Shown piece by piece: positions 33,235 through 42,402 of a stretch of DNA of 64,000 nt. The DNA lies in the NCBI RefSeq assembly GCF_022288725.1, contig NZ_JAKNTA010000004.1, positions 336,615-400,614 of the forward strand, read 5' to 3'. Under the pieces are notes generated by a model. The model was given only the letters and a program-made list of their open reading frames with translations. It had not been told where the DNA came from and made no database searches. The DNA is from Kitasatospora sp. A2-31 (GTDB taxonomy: Bacteria > Actinomycetota > Actinomycetes > Streptomycetales > Streptomycetaceae). The position numbers and the translations under genes were made by a program. How positions within the stretch are numbered: position 1 is the stretch's first letter; each line of letters begins with the position of its first letter.

Positions 33235-33645
33235 TCAGGCCAGCGCGTACACCGCGGTGGCGTGCGCGGCCGGTTCGTCCTGTCCCTCGGCGGTCAGGGC
33301 GATGTCCAGGAACGCGATCCGCCGGCCGAGCCTGGTGACCCGGGCGAGGACCAGCACGTCCTGACCGGTGACGGCCCGCTGGAAGCTGGTGGACTGCTGG
33401 ACGGTGGTCATCGGGCCGAAGCCGCCGCGCGCCGCCGACACCGCGATCACGCTCGCGGTGTCGGCGGCGGCCATCAGGGCCTGACCGGACAGGCCGCCGC
33501 CCTCCCGGGCGAGCTGGTCGGACCAGGGCAGCCGGAGTACCGCGTGCTGCGGGCCGGTCTCGGCCACCGAGAGGCCGAGGGCCTGCACCCAGGGGGCGAA
33601 GTTGTCGGCGAGGATCTTGTCCGCCTCGGCGGTGGTGAGGGTCAT
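33235..33645 (-). CDS. PaaI-like hotdog thioesterase
   Basis: 136 residues, one hotdog fold. NFAPWVQALGLSV, RLPWSDQLAREGGGLSGQAL and AADTASVIAVSAA fit the PaaI/YbgC-type layout in which the acid residue follows the Gly-rich turn at the start of the hotdog helix; FLDIALTAEGQDEPAAHATA is the last strand pair. It probably hydrolyses an acyl-CoA. ATG start at 33645. It converges with the CBS gene across the palindrome at 33194. Confidence 0.88.
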   Translation of the reverse strand: MTLTTAEADKILADNFAPWVQALGLSVAETGPQHAVLRLPWSDQLAREGGGLSGQALMAAADTASVIAVSAARGGFGPMTTVQQSTSFQRAVTGQDVLVLARVTRLGRRIAFLDIALTAEGQDEPAAHATAVYALA

Positions 33646-33740
33646 CCCGCCATTGTGGCGGCCGTGAAGACCCGCTGTCAGCGGCTTCACCCCGTACGCG
33701 TGGCGAGTCCCGGCGCCGCCACGTCCGCCCGCCCGTCCGC

Positions 33741-33779
33741 CACGTCCGTCCGCCACGTCCGTCCGCCACGTCCGTCCGC
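33741..33779 (+). repeat. 13-bp tandem repeat between genes
   Basis: Three perfect CACGTCCGTCCGC units with decayed flanking units (33719-33800), in the gap between the thioesterase and STAND protein genes. Confidence 0.9.
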
Positions 33780-33838
33780 CGCGTCTGCCGGCGCGTCTGC
33801 CTGCGCCGCCCGCCGGTCCGTCCGGCCGGCGGGCGGAC

Positions 33839-36800
33839 TCAGATCGGCTGGGTCTCCAACTCGCGGTCGAGCGGCCGCAGTCCCCGGGCCGCCCGGGTCT
33901 CCGGGTGGTCCTCGCCGAGGAGTCGGGCCAGAGCGGCCACGGCATGCCGATGGGCCTCGGCGCCGTTCGGGTCGGCTCCCCGCCGGAGGACGGTCAGAGC
34001 CCGGTCCGCCGCGGTGATGAGAACGTCGTGGTGGTCGGGGCCGTAGCGGTCCCGCAGACCCTCGACCGCCGTCCGGTGAAGCTGTTCTGCCTCCTCCCAA
34101 CATCCCTCGTCGGCCAGGGCGTTGGCGAGGTTGGCGGCGGCGGTCAGGGTGAACGGGTGGGCCGCCCCGACCGCTCCGGTCAGGGCTTCCAGCACGGCGC
34201 GGCCCTCCCGGACGGCCGCCCGCGGGTCGCCGGCCCGGCGCAGGTAGACGGCGACGTTGTCGGCGCAGGCCAGGGTGAACGGGTGTTCGTCGCCGAACAT
34301 GCGACGGTAGGCGGTGTGGACGCGTGCGGCCAGGTCGCGTGCGGCCTCCTGGTCGCCGGCGACGCTGAGGTCGGCGGCCCGGCTGAGCAGGCAGACCAAC
34401 CCGTCGGGCGTGTCGAAGCCGTACCGCTGCACGTACCGCTCGTAGGCGTCGCGGGTCAGTCGGCCGCCCTCCTCGGGCAGACCGGACCGCCGCAGCGCGG
34501 CGCCCAGCAGGGTGGTGTTGCGCAGGTGCTCCGGCAGGTCCGGCTCCAGCACGGCGTCGAGGTCGGCCATGGCCTCCCGCAGCAGCCCGATCGCTGGCTC
34601 GTGGTGGCCGAGTTCGTGGAGGTCGCGGGCGAGGCAGGTCTTGGTGGACAGGGTGTACGGGTGGCGCGGGCCGAGCACGACGGTGCGGCGCGCCAGGTTC
34701 TCCCGGTCGAGTACGCGCGCGGCCTCGCTGTCGCCGACCAGGCGGTGGTCGATCGCCAGGTTGTTCGCCATGGCGAGGGTGCGCGGGTGGACGTCGCCGA
34801 ACAGGTCGGCCGAGTGCCGTAAGGTCGCGCGGTCCAGTTCGAGTGCCGCCTCGAACCGGCCGAGCGCGCGGAAGTCGGCACCCAGCGAGCCGGCGGTCTG
34901 CAGTGCGTCGGGGTGGCGCTCGTCGAGCAATGTCCGCTGGCGCTCCAGGGTGGCTTCGTCCAGGGACAGCGCCTCGGCGTAACGGCCCTGGGTGCGCAGC
35001 ACGTTGGCGAGCTGGAAGCGGAGCAGCAGGGTCTGCCGGTCGTCCCCGCCGAGCTTGCGGGTCCAGTCCTCGTCCAGCGACCGCCCGAGGGAGAGTGCCT
35101 GCGACAGCTCGCCGCGCTTCCACAGGTAGCGGACGCGGTCGATCAGCAGCGTCCGGGTCTCGGGCTCGTCGCAGAGATGGGCCTCGGAGGGGTAGAGGTG
35201 CGGCCAGATCTCCTCGAACGCAGGCCAGTTGGCCGGATCGTCGGTGTCACCCACGGCCGGGCGGGCCCGGCTGAGGATGCGGTGGACGGTGTGCTTGGCC
35301 CGGAGCTGCCCGCCGTCGCCCTCGACCTCGCTGCGGACCACCGCCTGGACGAGCCGGTGGAGTTGGAGACGGCCGGCCTCCGCGTCGACCCGGACGAGCG
35401 AGTAACGGCCGAGCGCCCGGACGGCGGCGGCCACCGCGAAGGCGTCGGTCGCCGCCGGATCGAACTCGGCCAGGGCGGCGACCATCTCCTCGCCGTAGAG
35501 CAGGCCGGCCGAGATCGGCTCCGGCGCGCAGTACGCGCAGAGCTGCAGCAGCCGGACCGCGGCCGGGGACCGGTCCCGCAGCCGCTCGATCGAGACGCCC
35601 CAGGCGGCGGCGACCGACCGCGGGTAGTCGAAGGCGCCCTCGGTGGAGAGCGCCTGCTCCAGCCGGGTCAGGTAGGCGGCCACCGGCATCGCGGTGGCGT
35701 CCAGCCAGGCGGCGGCCACCTCCACGGCGAGCGGCAGGTCGCCGAGTGCGTCGGCCACCGCGTGGGCATCGGCGGTGGCGATTCCGCGGACGCGACGGCG
35801 CAGGTGGTCGGTGCTCTCCTCCCGGGTGAAGACGTCGACCTCCAGGGCGCTGGCGGCCCTGGTCCAGCCGAGGTTCCGCGAAGTGACCAGGACCCGGCCG
35901 GGGCCGTCGGGGAAGAACCGGCGGATCTCGGCGGGCTCGTCGGCGTTGTCGAAGACCAGCAGCCAGCGGTCCGAAGGGTTGCCCCGGCCCAGCGCCTCGC
36001 GAGCCGCCTCGGCGGCCTCGGCCACCGAGTCGCCGACCGGGAGCCCGAGCCGCCGCGCGAGCCCGGCCAGGGCGAGGAGCACCGACTCGGTCTGCTCGGC
36101 GTCGATCCACCAGATCAGGTCGTAGTCGGCCCGGTAGCGGTGGGCGTACTCCAGGGCCAGCTGGGTCTTGCCGATGCCGCCGAGCCCGTAGAGGGTCTGC
36201 GAGGTCGGCAGCACGGCCGCCACACCGGCGCCGAGCTGGCGGTGCAGGTGCTCCAGCACGGTCCGGCGGCCGGTGAAGGACGGGTGCCGCGGCGGCACCT
36301 TGAAGTGCGCGGGGACGGAGCCGGGATGGCGCAGGCCGGTCAGGTCGGGCGCCCGGGGTGCGCCGCCGACCGCGGCGAGCAGGGCCGCGGCGGCCGGCTC
36401 GGGGCCGAGCCCGACCAGGTCGATCACCGGCCCCTCGACCGGTGTCGGTTCGATCCGGACGGCCACCGCGGCCCCCGGGGCGAGGTCCCATGCGGGGCCG
36501 GGTCCGGCGGAGGGGCCCACCGTTGACGGGCCCGGGGCGGGCGCGCCCGATCCGTCGGCGGCGGAAGTCCCGCCGGAACCGCGGCTCGCCCGAAGGAACG
36601 CGGGGGACAGCAGGGCGACGGTCCGGTCCGCCGTGTCCGGGAGGACGCGCAGGCCGGCGCGGCGCAGCACCGCCTCGGTCCAGCGAGCCCAGAGGGCGTC
36701 CTCGGGTGCGTGGCGCACGGCGACCGTCGTGCCCTCGGTGGAGAGCCGACACAGCGCGCACTCGGCGCTTCGACGCGCCTGCGCGCCGGCCTGCAGCGGC

Positions 36801-37684
36801 CGGAGCCAGGGCACGGCCCCGGGATCGGCGACCAGCCGTCCGGCGGCGTCGGCGAGGCCGGCGGGCAGGCACCCGTGGTGGGCCGCGAGCCCGCGCAGCT
36901 CGGCCCCGGGCGCCGACAGATCGTGCACGGCCAGGCGGTCCGCCAGGTAGTCGGCCGCCTCGGCCGCGGTGAAGGCGCCGACCGGGACCAGCCGGCGCCT
37001 GCTGGTCCGCAGGCCCCGGTCCGCGCGGCGGGTCGTGACCAGCACCAGTCCGGACGCGCTCGGGGCGGGCCAGAGCCCGGCCAGGTCGGCCGGGTCGGCC
37101 AGCCCGTCGAGCACGATCAGCCAGCGGCGGTCGGTGGTGTTGAGCCAGGTCATCAGGCGCCGGTCGGCCTCCGCTCGGCCGATCCCGCCGTTCGCGCCGA
37201 CATCGGCGACGCCGCCGAGCCCGAGGCGGTCGGCGGCCAGCCCGTAGGCGTGCCGGATCGCGTCGGCGCTGCTCGCGTCGGCCCACACCACCAGGTCCAC
37301 CGCCCCGGTCCGCAGGGCCAGTTGGACGTGGTGGACGGCCGCCTGGGTCTTCCCGACGCCGGCCGGTCCGCTGAGCACGACCGAGCGGAGGCTGTCGACC
37401 GGGCGGCGGGCCCCGGTCGAGGCCCGGCCGTCGGCGGGGAGGGTGCCGTCGGCAGCGCCGGAGCCCGGCACGGCGAACGAGCCTTCGACGGCGGCCCGGT
37501 GCCGGAAGCAGTCCGCCAGCAACGGGACGGTGCCGACCTGGACCGGCCAGTCCACGGCGGGAGCCGCGCCGGCGCGCCCGCCGTGGACGTACACGTCGCG
37601 AACGGAACCTGCTACCACGCCGCCGGAGTTGCGGAGGTCGCGCGCGCTGCGCACCCCGTCGCGCGGGGTGTCGCCGCCGGGCAC
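33839..37684 (-). CDS. NLR-like STAND protein: two NB-ARC ATPase modules, TIR-like segment, TPR repeats
   Basis: 1281 residues. A Gly-rich N-terminal motif (residues 20-38, with GGVVAGSVRDVYVHGG) precedes a first P-loop GPAGVGKT (~106-113) with Walker B WLIVLDGL (~188-195). Residues ~318-450 resemble the TIR-like part of FxsT proteins but are degenerate. A second NB-ARC module has GLGGIGKT (~500-507) and WLLVFDNAD (~573), and the last ~500 residues are TPRs such as GDEHPFTLACADNVAVYL. The layout matches FxSxx-COOH system TPR proteins, yet no other Fxs gene is near. GTG start 14 bases after the stop of the 181-residue partner. Likely a signal-sensing, possibly anti-phage, NTPase. Confidence 0.88.
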   Translation of the reverse strand: MPGGDTPRDGVRSARDLRNSGGVVAGSVRDVYVHGGRAGAAPAVDWPVQVGTVPLLADCFRHRAAVEGSFAVPGSGAADGTLPADGRASTGARRPVDSLRSVVLSGPAGVGKTQAAVHHVQLALRTGAVDLVVWADASSADAIRHAYGLAADRLGLGGVADVGANGGIGRAEADRRLMTWLNTTDRRWLIVLDGLADPADLAGLWPAPSASGLVLVTTRRADRGLRTSRRRLVPVGAFTAAEAADYLADRLAVHDLSAPGAELRGLAAHHGCLPAGLADAAGRLVADPGAVPWLRPLQAGAQARRSAECALCRLSTEGTTVAVRHAPEDALWARWTEAVLRRAGLRVLPDTADRTVALLSPAFLRASRGSGGTSAADGSGAPAPGPSTVGPSAGPGPAWDLAPGAAVAVRIEPTPVEGPVIDLVGLGPEPAAAALLAAVGGAPRAPDLTGLRHPGSVPAHFKVPPRHPSFTGRRTVLEHLHRQLGAGVAAVLPTSQTLYGLGGIGKTQLALEYAHRYRADYDLIWWIDAEQTESVLLALAGLARRLGLPVGDSVAEAAEAAREALGRGNPSDRWLLVFDNADEPAEIRRFFPDGPGRVLVTSRNLGWTRAASALEVDVFTREESTDHLRRRVRGIATADAHAVADALGDLPLAVEVAAAWLDATAMPVAAYLTRLEQALSTEGAFDYPRSVAAAWGVSIERLRDRSPAAVRLLQLCAYCAPEPISAGLLYGEEMVAALAEFDPAATDAFAVAAAVRALGRYSLVRVDAEAGRLQLHRLVQAVVRSEVEGDGGQLRAKHTVHRILSRARPAVGDTDDPANWPAFEEIWPHLYPSEAHLCDEPETRTLLIDRVRYLWKRGELSQALSLGRSLDEDWTRKLGGDDRQTLLLRFQLANVLRTQGRYAEALSLDEATLERQRTLLDERHPDALQTAGSLGADFRALGRFEAALELDRATLRHSADLFGDVHPRTLAMANNLAIDHRLVGDSEAARVLDRENLARRTVVLGPRHPYTLSTKTCLARDLHELGHHEPAIGLLREAMADLDAVLEPDLPEHLRNTTLLGAALRRSGLPEEGGRLTRDAYERYVQRYGFDTPDGLVCLLSRAADLSVAGDQEAARDLAARVHTAYRRMFGDEHPFTLACADNVAVYLRRAGDPRAAVREGRAVLEALTGAVGAAHPFTLTAAANLANALADEGCWEEAEQLHRTAVEGLRDRYGPDHHDVLITAADRALTVLRRGADPNGAEAHRHAVAALARLLGEDHPETRAARGLRPLDRELETQPI

Positions 37685-37698
37685 TGCCCCGGGAGCGG

Positions 37699-38244
37699 TC
37701 AGCGCGGGGCCGCCCCCGGCGAGGTAGGGCGGTCGGAGGCTCCGGCGCGGTCCGGGGTGTGCGCGCGGTCGGCGGCGCCCGGGCTGTCCGGTGCGCCGCC
37801 GATGGTGACCGGCCCGCCGAAGTCGCGGCCGACGGCGCCGCCGTGGTTGACGACGTCCCCACCGGCCGTGACGCCGCTGTGGGACGCCTCGATCCGGACG
37901 GCCGCCGGTGCGGCCGCGGCGACCTGGTCCAGCAGCTCCCGGAGCCGCGCACCGGCCTCCGCCTGCTCGGCCGGACCCAGCCCCTCCAGGAAGTCCTCCA
38001 ACCTGGTCTGCCAGGAGGCCTCCTGGCGCTCGGCGACCTGGGCCCGTTCCTCCGGAGCGGCGGCCGCCAGAGCTGCGCCGGTCCGGTCCAGGCGTTCGAG
38101 CGCGGCCTGTTCGGCGGCCGGCCGCCCCCGGCCCAGGAGACGGGCGACCCGCCCCCGGACCTCCGTCCAGACGTCCGTCCCGGCGGCCTGGACGATCCCC
38201 GCCCCGCCGGCCGCGGCCAGTGCGGTCAACGCCTCCACCAGCAT
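37699..38244 (-). CDS. 181-residue partner of the STAND protein with a Gly-rich C-terminal motif
   Basis: The N-terminus LVEALTALAAAGGAGIVQAA is hydrophobic, a helical middle (~25-115) follows, and residues 122-149 are a Gly-rich beta-prone stretch (SGVTAGGDVVNHGG, then VGRDFGGPVTIGG). The final 30 residues are disordered. The Gly-rich stretch resembles the N-terminal motif of the next protein. Small proteins of this kind commonly precede NB-ARC/TPR genes in streptomycetes. It could be the sensor, effector or assembly partner. ATG at 38244 preceded by a G-rich ribosome site. Confidence 0.75.
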   Translation of the reverse strand: MLVEALTALAAAGGAGIVQAAGTDVWTEVRGRVARLLGRGRPAAEQAALERLDRTGAALAAAAPEERAQVAERQEASWQTRLEDFLEGLGPAEQAEAGARLRELLDQVAAAAPAAVRIEASHSGVTAGGDVVNHGGAVGRDFGGPVTIGGAPDSPGAADRAHTPDRAGASDRPTSPGAAPR

Positions 38245-38441
38245 CCCCCACCCCCGGAGTCCCTGCGTGCTCGGCGTACCTCGCCGGAGTCGCCGACGCC
38301 CATTCAATTCCACCGGTACCCGGCGGGGAAGGCCCCGGCGCGATCAATCCGTCGACGCAGTGGGGCGGGTGGGGCCGAAGGGGTGGAGGAGGCCGGGGAG
38401 GCTCGGGAGGGCCGCTGTCCCGTCGCGTTCGGGAGCTCCGT

Positions 38442-41400
38442 TCACGTCCGTTGCTCGCGCAGGGCAAGGGCGATCACTTCGGCGAGGTGCAGGGCGCGGC
38501 GTCCCTCGGCGAGTTGGGCGATCTGGGTCCGGCAGCTGAAGCCGTCCGCCAGGATCAGGGTGTCCGGCGCCGCGGCCCGTACCTCGGGGAGCAGGACGCG
38601 CTCGGCGATCGCCTGCGACACCTCGAAGTGGCCCTGCTCGAAGCCGAAGCTGCCGGCCAGCCCGCAGCAGCCGGAGTCCAGCACCCGGTTCTGCAGCCCG
38701 ATCCTGGCCTCCACCCGCCGGTCCGCGGCGGTGCCCAGGACGGCGTGCTGGTGGCAGTGGGTCTGGGTGATCGCGTCGGCCGGGAGCCGGGGGAGCGGGG
38801 CCCCGGGTGCGTACTCGTCGAGGAACTCGGCGAAGGTGCGGGTCCGTGCGGCGAGCGGGCGGCCGGCGGCGCCCAGCAGGCGCGGCACGTCCTCGCGCAG
38901 GGTGGCGGTGCAGCTCGGGTCCAGGACGACCACCGGCGTGTCGGCGGGCAGACCGGCACCGGCCAGCGCGCGCAGGCTGCGCCGCACCACCCGCCGGGCG
39001 GTGCCGAGTTGGCCGGTGGAGTACCAGGTCAGTCCGCAGCAGACGGGCCCGGACGGCAGCCGGACGTCGAAGCCCAGGTGTTCCAGCACCTCGACGGCGG
39101 AGCGCAGCACGCCGGGCTGGAGGTGGTCGGAGAAGGTGTCCGGCCAGAGCAGCAGCGGCCGGGCGTCCGCCGGGGCGGGCCGGGCGGCGCGGTGGCGGCG
39201 GAACCAGCGGGTGAAGGTCTCCGGTGGGAAGACCGGCACCACCCGGCGCGGGTCGATCCCGCCCAGCCGCTTCAGCGGTCCGGCCGCCGGGGAGCGGGCG
39301 ATCAGGTTCGCCGCGGCCGGGGCGAGCGCCACCGCCCGCAGCCAGAGCGGCAGCCAGCCCATCGAGTAGTGGGCGACGGGCCGTGGCCGGCGCCGGTAGT
39401 GCTGGTAGAGGAACTCGGTCTTGTAGGTGGCCATGTCGACGTGCACCGGGCAGTCGCTCGCGCAGCCCTTGCAGCCGAGGCAGAGGTCCAGCGCCTCGCG
39501 CACCTCGGGCGAGCGCCAGCCGTCCGGGACGGCCTCGCCGCGCAGCATCTCGGCGAGCAGCCGGGCCCGGCCGCGGGTGGAGTGCCGCTCCTCGCCGGTG
39601 GCCATGTAACTGGGGCACATCACCCCGGTGGTGGTGTCGACGCAGGCGGCCACGCCGACGCAGCGGCGCACCGCCCTGGCCAGGCTGCCGCCGTCCTGCT
39701 CGTAGGGGAGGGCGAGGGGCAGCCGGCGCACCGGGCCGGCCTGGCGGAGGTCGGCGTCGAGGGGGCGCGGGTCGACCAGGGTGCCCGGGTTGAGCAGGTT
39801 CTCCGGGTCCCAGATCCGCTTGAACTCGGCGAAGAGGCCGATGACGTCGGGCGGGTACATCCGGGGCAGCAACTCGGCGCGGGCCTGCCCGTCACCGTGC
39901 TCGCCGGAGAGCGAACCGCCGTACGAGACCGCCAGATCGGCGGCCTGCTCCATGAACTCCCGGAACACCGGGACGCCTCGGGGATCGGCGAGGGGGAAGT
40001 CGATCCGCAGGTGGACGCAGCCCTCGCCGAAGTGCCCGTACGGGACGCCGCGCAGGCCGTGGCGGCGCAGCAGGGCCCGCAGGTCGCGCAGGTAGTCGCC
40101 GAGCCGCTCGGGCGGGACGGCCGAGTCCTCCCAGCCGGGCCACGCCTCGGCGCCGCCCGCCCCGCCCGCGTCGCCGGGCCCGCCGGGCCCGCCCGGCCCG
40201 CCCGGCCCGGCTGCGGGCCCGGCGCCGGCCGGTCCGGAGCCGGACCCGGTGCCGGGGTCGCCCGCTCCGGCCGGCAGGCGGGTGACGATCCCCGCCCCCG
40301 CCTCGCGCACCGCCCAGAGCTGCCGCTGCTCGCCGGGGTCGGCGACCACGGTGACCGTGGCGGAGCGCTCGCGCCGGACGGCGTCCGCCAGCCCGCGGGC
40401 GGCGTCCAGGGCCTCGGCGGCCGTGTCGCCGCCGGCCTCCAGGAAGAGCCAGCAGGCGCCCTCGGGCAGCCGGTCCAGTGCGGGCGGGCGCGGCCCGGCG
40501 GCGAGCAGGGCGGCGATCAGGTCGGCGGCCATCCCCTCCGCCGTGAGCGGGCGCAGCGGAAGCAGGGCCGGGACGGCGTCGGCGGCGGCGGTCTCGTCGG
40601 GGTAGCCGGCCACCACCAGGACGCGGGCGGCGGGCTCCGGGACCAGGCGGACGGTGGCGCCGAGCAGCAGCGCGCAGGTGCCCTCGGTGCCGGTGAGCGC
40701 CCGGGCGAGCTGGTGGCCGCGCTCGGGCAGCAGCGCGTCCAGCGGGTACCCGGAGGTGCGCCGGGGCAGGTCCGGCATGCCACGGCGGATGGTGGCGAGG
40801 TTGCGGTCGGTGAAGTCCTGCAGCTCCCGGTGGAGTGCGCCCGGCCGCCCGGGGAGGTCGCGCAGGGCGGCGCGCTCGGCCGGCCCGAGCGGTCCGCCGA
40901 CGGTCAGTTCGGTGCCGTCGGCGAGCAGCAGGTCGAGCGACTCCACGTTGTCGGCCGTCCGCCCCCAGGCCAGCGAGTGGGCGCCGCAGGCGTCGTTGCC
41001 GATCATGCCGCCGAGCGTGCACCGGCTGTGGGTGGACGGGTCCGGGCCGAACCGCAGCCCGTACGGGCGGGCCGCCCGCTGCAGGTCGTCCAGCACGGCG
41101 CCGGGTTCGACCCGGGCGGTGCGGCGCTGCGGGTCGATGTCGAGCACCGCGCCCAGGTGGCGCCGGAAGTCCAGGACGACGGCGCCCGGGCCGACCGCCT
41201 GCCCGCCGATGCTGGTGCCGGCCCCGCGCGGCACCACCGGCACCCGGTACCGCCGGCAGAGTGCGAGCGCGGTGCGCACGTCGTCGAGGTCGGCGGGTTT
41301 GACCACGCCGAGCGGCAGGTGGCGGTAGTTGGAGGCGTCGTGGCTGTAGACGGTGCGCTCGGCGGGGCCGAAGCGGACGTCGCCGCGCAGGGTGCTGGCC

Positions 41401-41447
41401 AGCTCCCGGGCGAGGTCGGCGCCGGGCGTGGCGGACGGTCGGCTCAC
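38442..41447 (-). CDS. FAD-binding and Fe-S oxidoreductase (D-lactate/glycolate dehydrogenase type)
   Basis: 1001 residues. Residues ~35-200 form the FAD_binding_4 domain (VVPRGAGTSIGGQAVG, FGPDPSTHSRCTLGGMIGND), ~230-560 the FAD-oxidase C domain (SGEHGDGQARAE, IWDPENLLNPGTLVDP). The C-terminal third carries an iron-sulfur motif CLGCKGCASDCPVH and two CCG-type segments (PVCCGLTWYS, SGCCGLAGSFGFEQGH). This fusion is typical of actinobacterial D-lactate or 2-hydroxyacid dehydrogenases feeding the quinone pool. A GPGGPGG-rich insertion interrupts the C domain near residue 420. GTG with GGGAGG upstream. Confidence 0.95.
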   Translation of the reverse strand: MSRPSATPGADLARELASTLRGDVRFGPAERTVYSHDASNYRHLPLGVVKPADLDDVRTALALCRRYRVPVVPRGAGTSIGGQAVGPGAVVLDFRRHLGAVLDIDPQRRTARVEPGAVLDDLQRAARPYGLRFGPDPSTHSRCTLGGMIGNDACGAHSLAWGRTADNVESLDLLLADGTELTVGGPLGPAERAALRDLPGRPGALHRELQDFTDRNLATIRRGMPDLPRRTSGYPLDALLPERGHQLARALTGTEGTCALLLGATVRLVPEPAARVLVVAGYPDETAAADAVPALLPLRPLTAEGMAADLIAALLAAGPRPPALDRLPEGACWLFLEAGGDTAAEALDAARGLADAVRRERSATVTVVADPGEQRQLWAVREAGAGIVTRLPAGAGDPGTGSGSGPAGAGPAAGPGGPGGPGGPGDAGGAGGAEAWPGWEDSAVPPERLGDYLRDLRALLRRHGLRGVPYGHFGEGCVHLRIDFPLADPRGVPVFREFMEQAADLAVSYGGSLSGEHGDGQARAELLPRMYPPDVIGLFAEFKRIWDPENLLNPGTLVDPRPLDADLRQAGPVRRLPLALPYEQDGGSLARAVRRCVGVAACVDTTTGVMCPSYMATGEERHSTRGRARLLAEMLRGEAVPDGWRSPEVREALDLCLGCKGCASDCPVHVDMATYKTEFLYQHYRRRPRPVAHYSMGWLPLWLRAVALAPAAANLIARSPAAGPLKRLGGIDPRRVVPVFPPETFTRWFRRHRAARPAPADARPLLLWPDTFSDHLQPGVLRSAVEVLEHLGFDVRLPSGPVCCGLTWYSTGQLGTARRVVRRSLRALAGAGLPADTPVVVLDPSCTATLREDVPRLLGAAGRPLAARTRTFAEFLDEYAPGAPLPRLPADAITQTHCHQHAVLGTAADRRVEARIGLQNRVLDSGCCGLAGSFGFEQGHFEVSQAIAERVLLPEVRAAAPDTLILADGFSCRTQIAQLAEGRRALHLAEVIALALREQRT

Positions 41448-41640
41448 GTGGGTCCTCCCGGTGCGGGGCGGGGCGAGCGTTGCGGAACGAGCCGCGAGGG
41501 GGCGAGCGGGGCCGCGCGGTCCCGCGTACCGCCGCAGTCGCGGCCGGTGCACCCCGCGATCATCGCAGCCGGGCGGGTCCGCGCGGTACCGGCACCCCGG
41601 TGTGCATCCGACGCGGCGTCATATGGCACGCTCGGCCGAC

Positions 41641-42264
41641 ATGACGATCACGAACTCGGCCGGCGGCTCCGCCGGAGCCGACTACGTCGCCGGTCTGCCG
41701 ATCGGCGAGCGTCCGCCGTTCCCGGTCGACGGCGCGCCGTCCTGGGACATCTTCCCCTACGAGGGGGACCTGGAGGTCCGGGTGCTGCAGGCGCCCGAGC
41801 TGCCCGAGCCGCCGCGGGAGGGCGAGGACGGAGCCGAGAGCTGCGCCCAGTGCGCCCGCCCGGACCCGGACTTCCTCTGGACGGACGAGCACTGGCGGCT
41901 GAGCACCATGGAGGAGCCGGCCGGCCTGCCCGCCGTCGTGCTGCTCCAGCCGCGCGCCCACCACGACCTGCTCGACCTCCCGCCGGAGCGCTCCGCCGAG
42001 CTGGGCCCGATGCTGCAGAGGGTGGAGGCGGCGCTGCTCGCGCTCGGCGGCATCGGCCGGGTCCACGTGAACCGCTGGGGCGACGGCGCCGCCCACCTGC
42101 ACCTGTGGCTGATCGCCCGGCCCGAGGGCATGACCCAGCTGCGCGGCTCCACCCTGCCGCTCTGGATGGACGTCCTGCCGAAGCCCTCCGCCGAGGCGTG
42201 GGCCGCGACGGCGAGCCGGATCGCCGCCGCGATGGCCGCCGACGGCGGCACGGCCCACGTCTGA
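41641..42264 (+). CDS. HIT-like superfamily protein
   Basis: 207 residues. A CAQC pair near residue 60 is followed by a HIT-like core that ends GDGAAHLHLWLIARP. The canonical histidine triad is HxHxHxx; here the third His is Trp, so the nucleotide hydrolase activity of normal HIT proteins may be altered. The C-terminal MDVLPKPSAEAWAA helix is reminiscent of galactose-1-phosphate uridylyltransferase relatives. ATG at 41641. It is divergent from the large dehydrogenase gene. Confidence 0.78.
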   Translation: MTITNSAGGSAGADYVAGLPIGERPPFPVDGAPSWDIFPYEGDLEVRVLQAPELPEPPREGEDGAESCAQCARPDPDFLWTDEHWRLSTMEEPAGLPAVVLLQPRAHHDLLDLPPERSAELGPMLQRVEAALLALGGIGRVHVNRWGDGAAHLHLWLIARPEGMTQLRGSTLPLWMDVLPKPSAEAWAATASRIAAAMAADGGTAHV

Positions 42265-42311
42265 GCGGCGGACGGACCCAGGGCCCGGGGGCCCGGGCCG
42301 GGGCCCGGGCC

Positions 42312-42339
42312 GGGGGCCGGGGGCCGGGGGCCGGGGGGG
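42312..42339 (+). other. G-quadruplex-forming motif
   Basis: G-runs of 5, 5, 5 and 7 bases separated by CC each time, on the plus strand, 48 bases after the HIT-like stop. The surrounding 75 bases are almost pure G/C. It lies between two convergent genes. Confidence 0.8.
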
Positions 42340-42402
42340 CGGCCCGGGCCCGGAGACCCCGCCCCGCTCGCACGCACCGACCCCGACGACCGTGCGCCCG
42401 CG

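Noticed and set aside
33839..38244. Complete FxSxx-COOH radical SAM system
   Set aside because: The TPR protein is FxsT-like, but no radical SAM gene or FxSxx-terminated peptide lies in the flanks.
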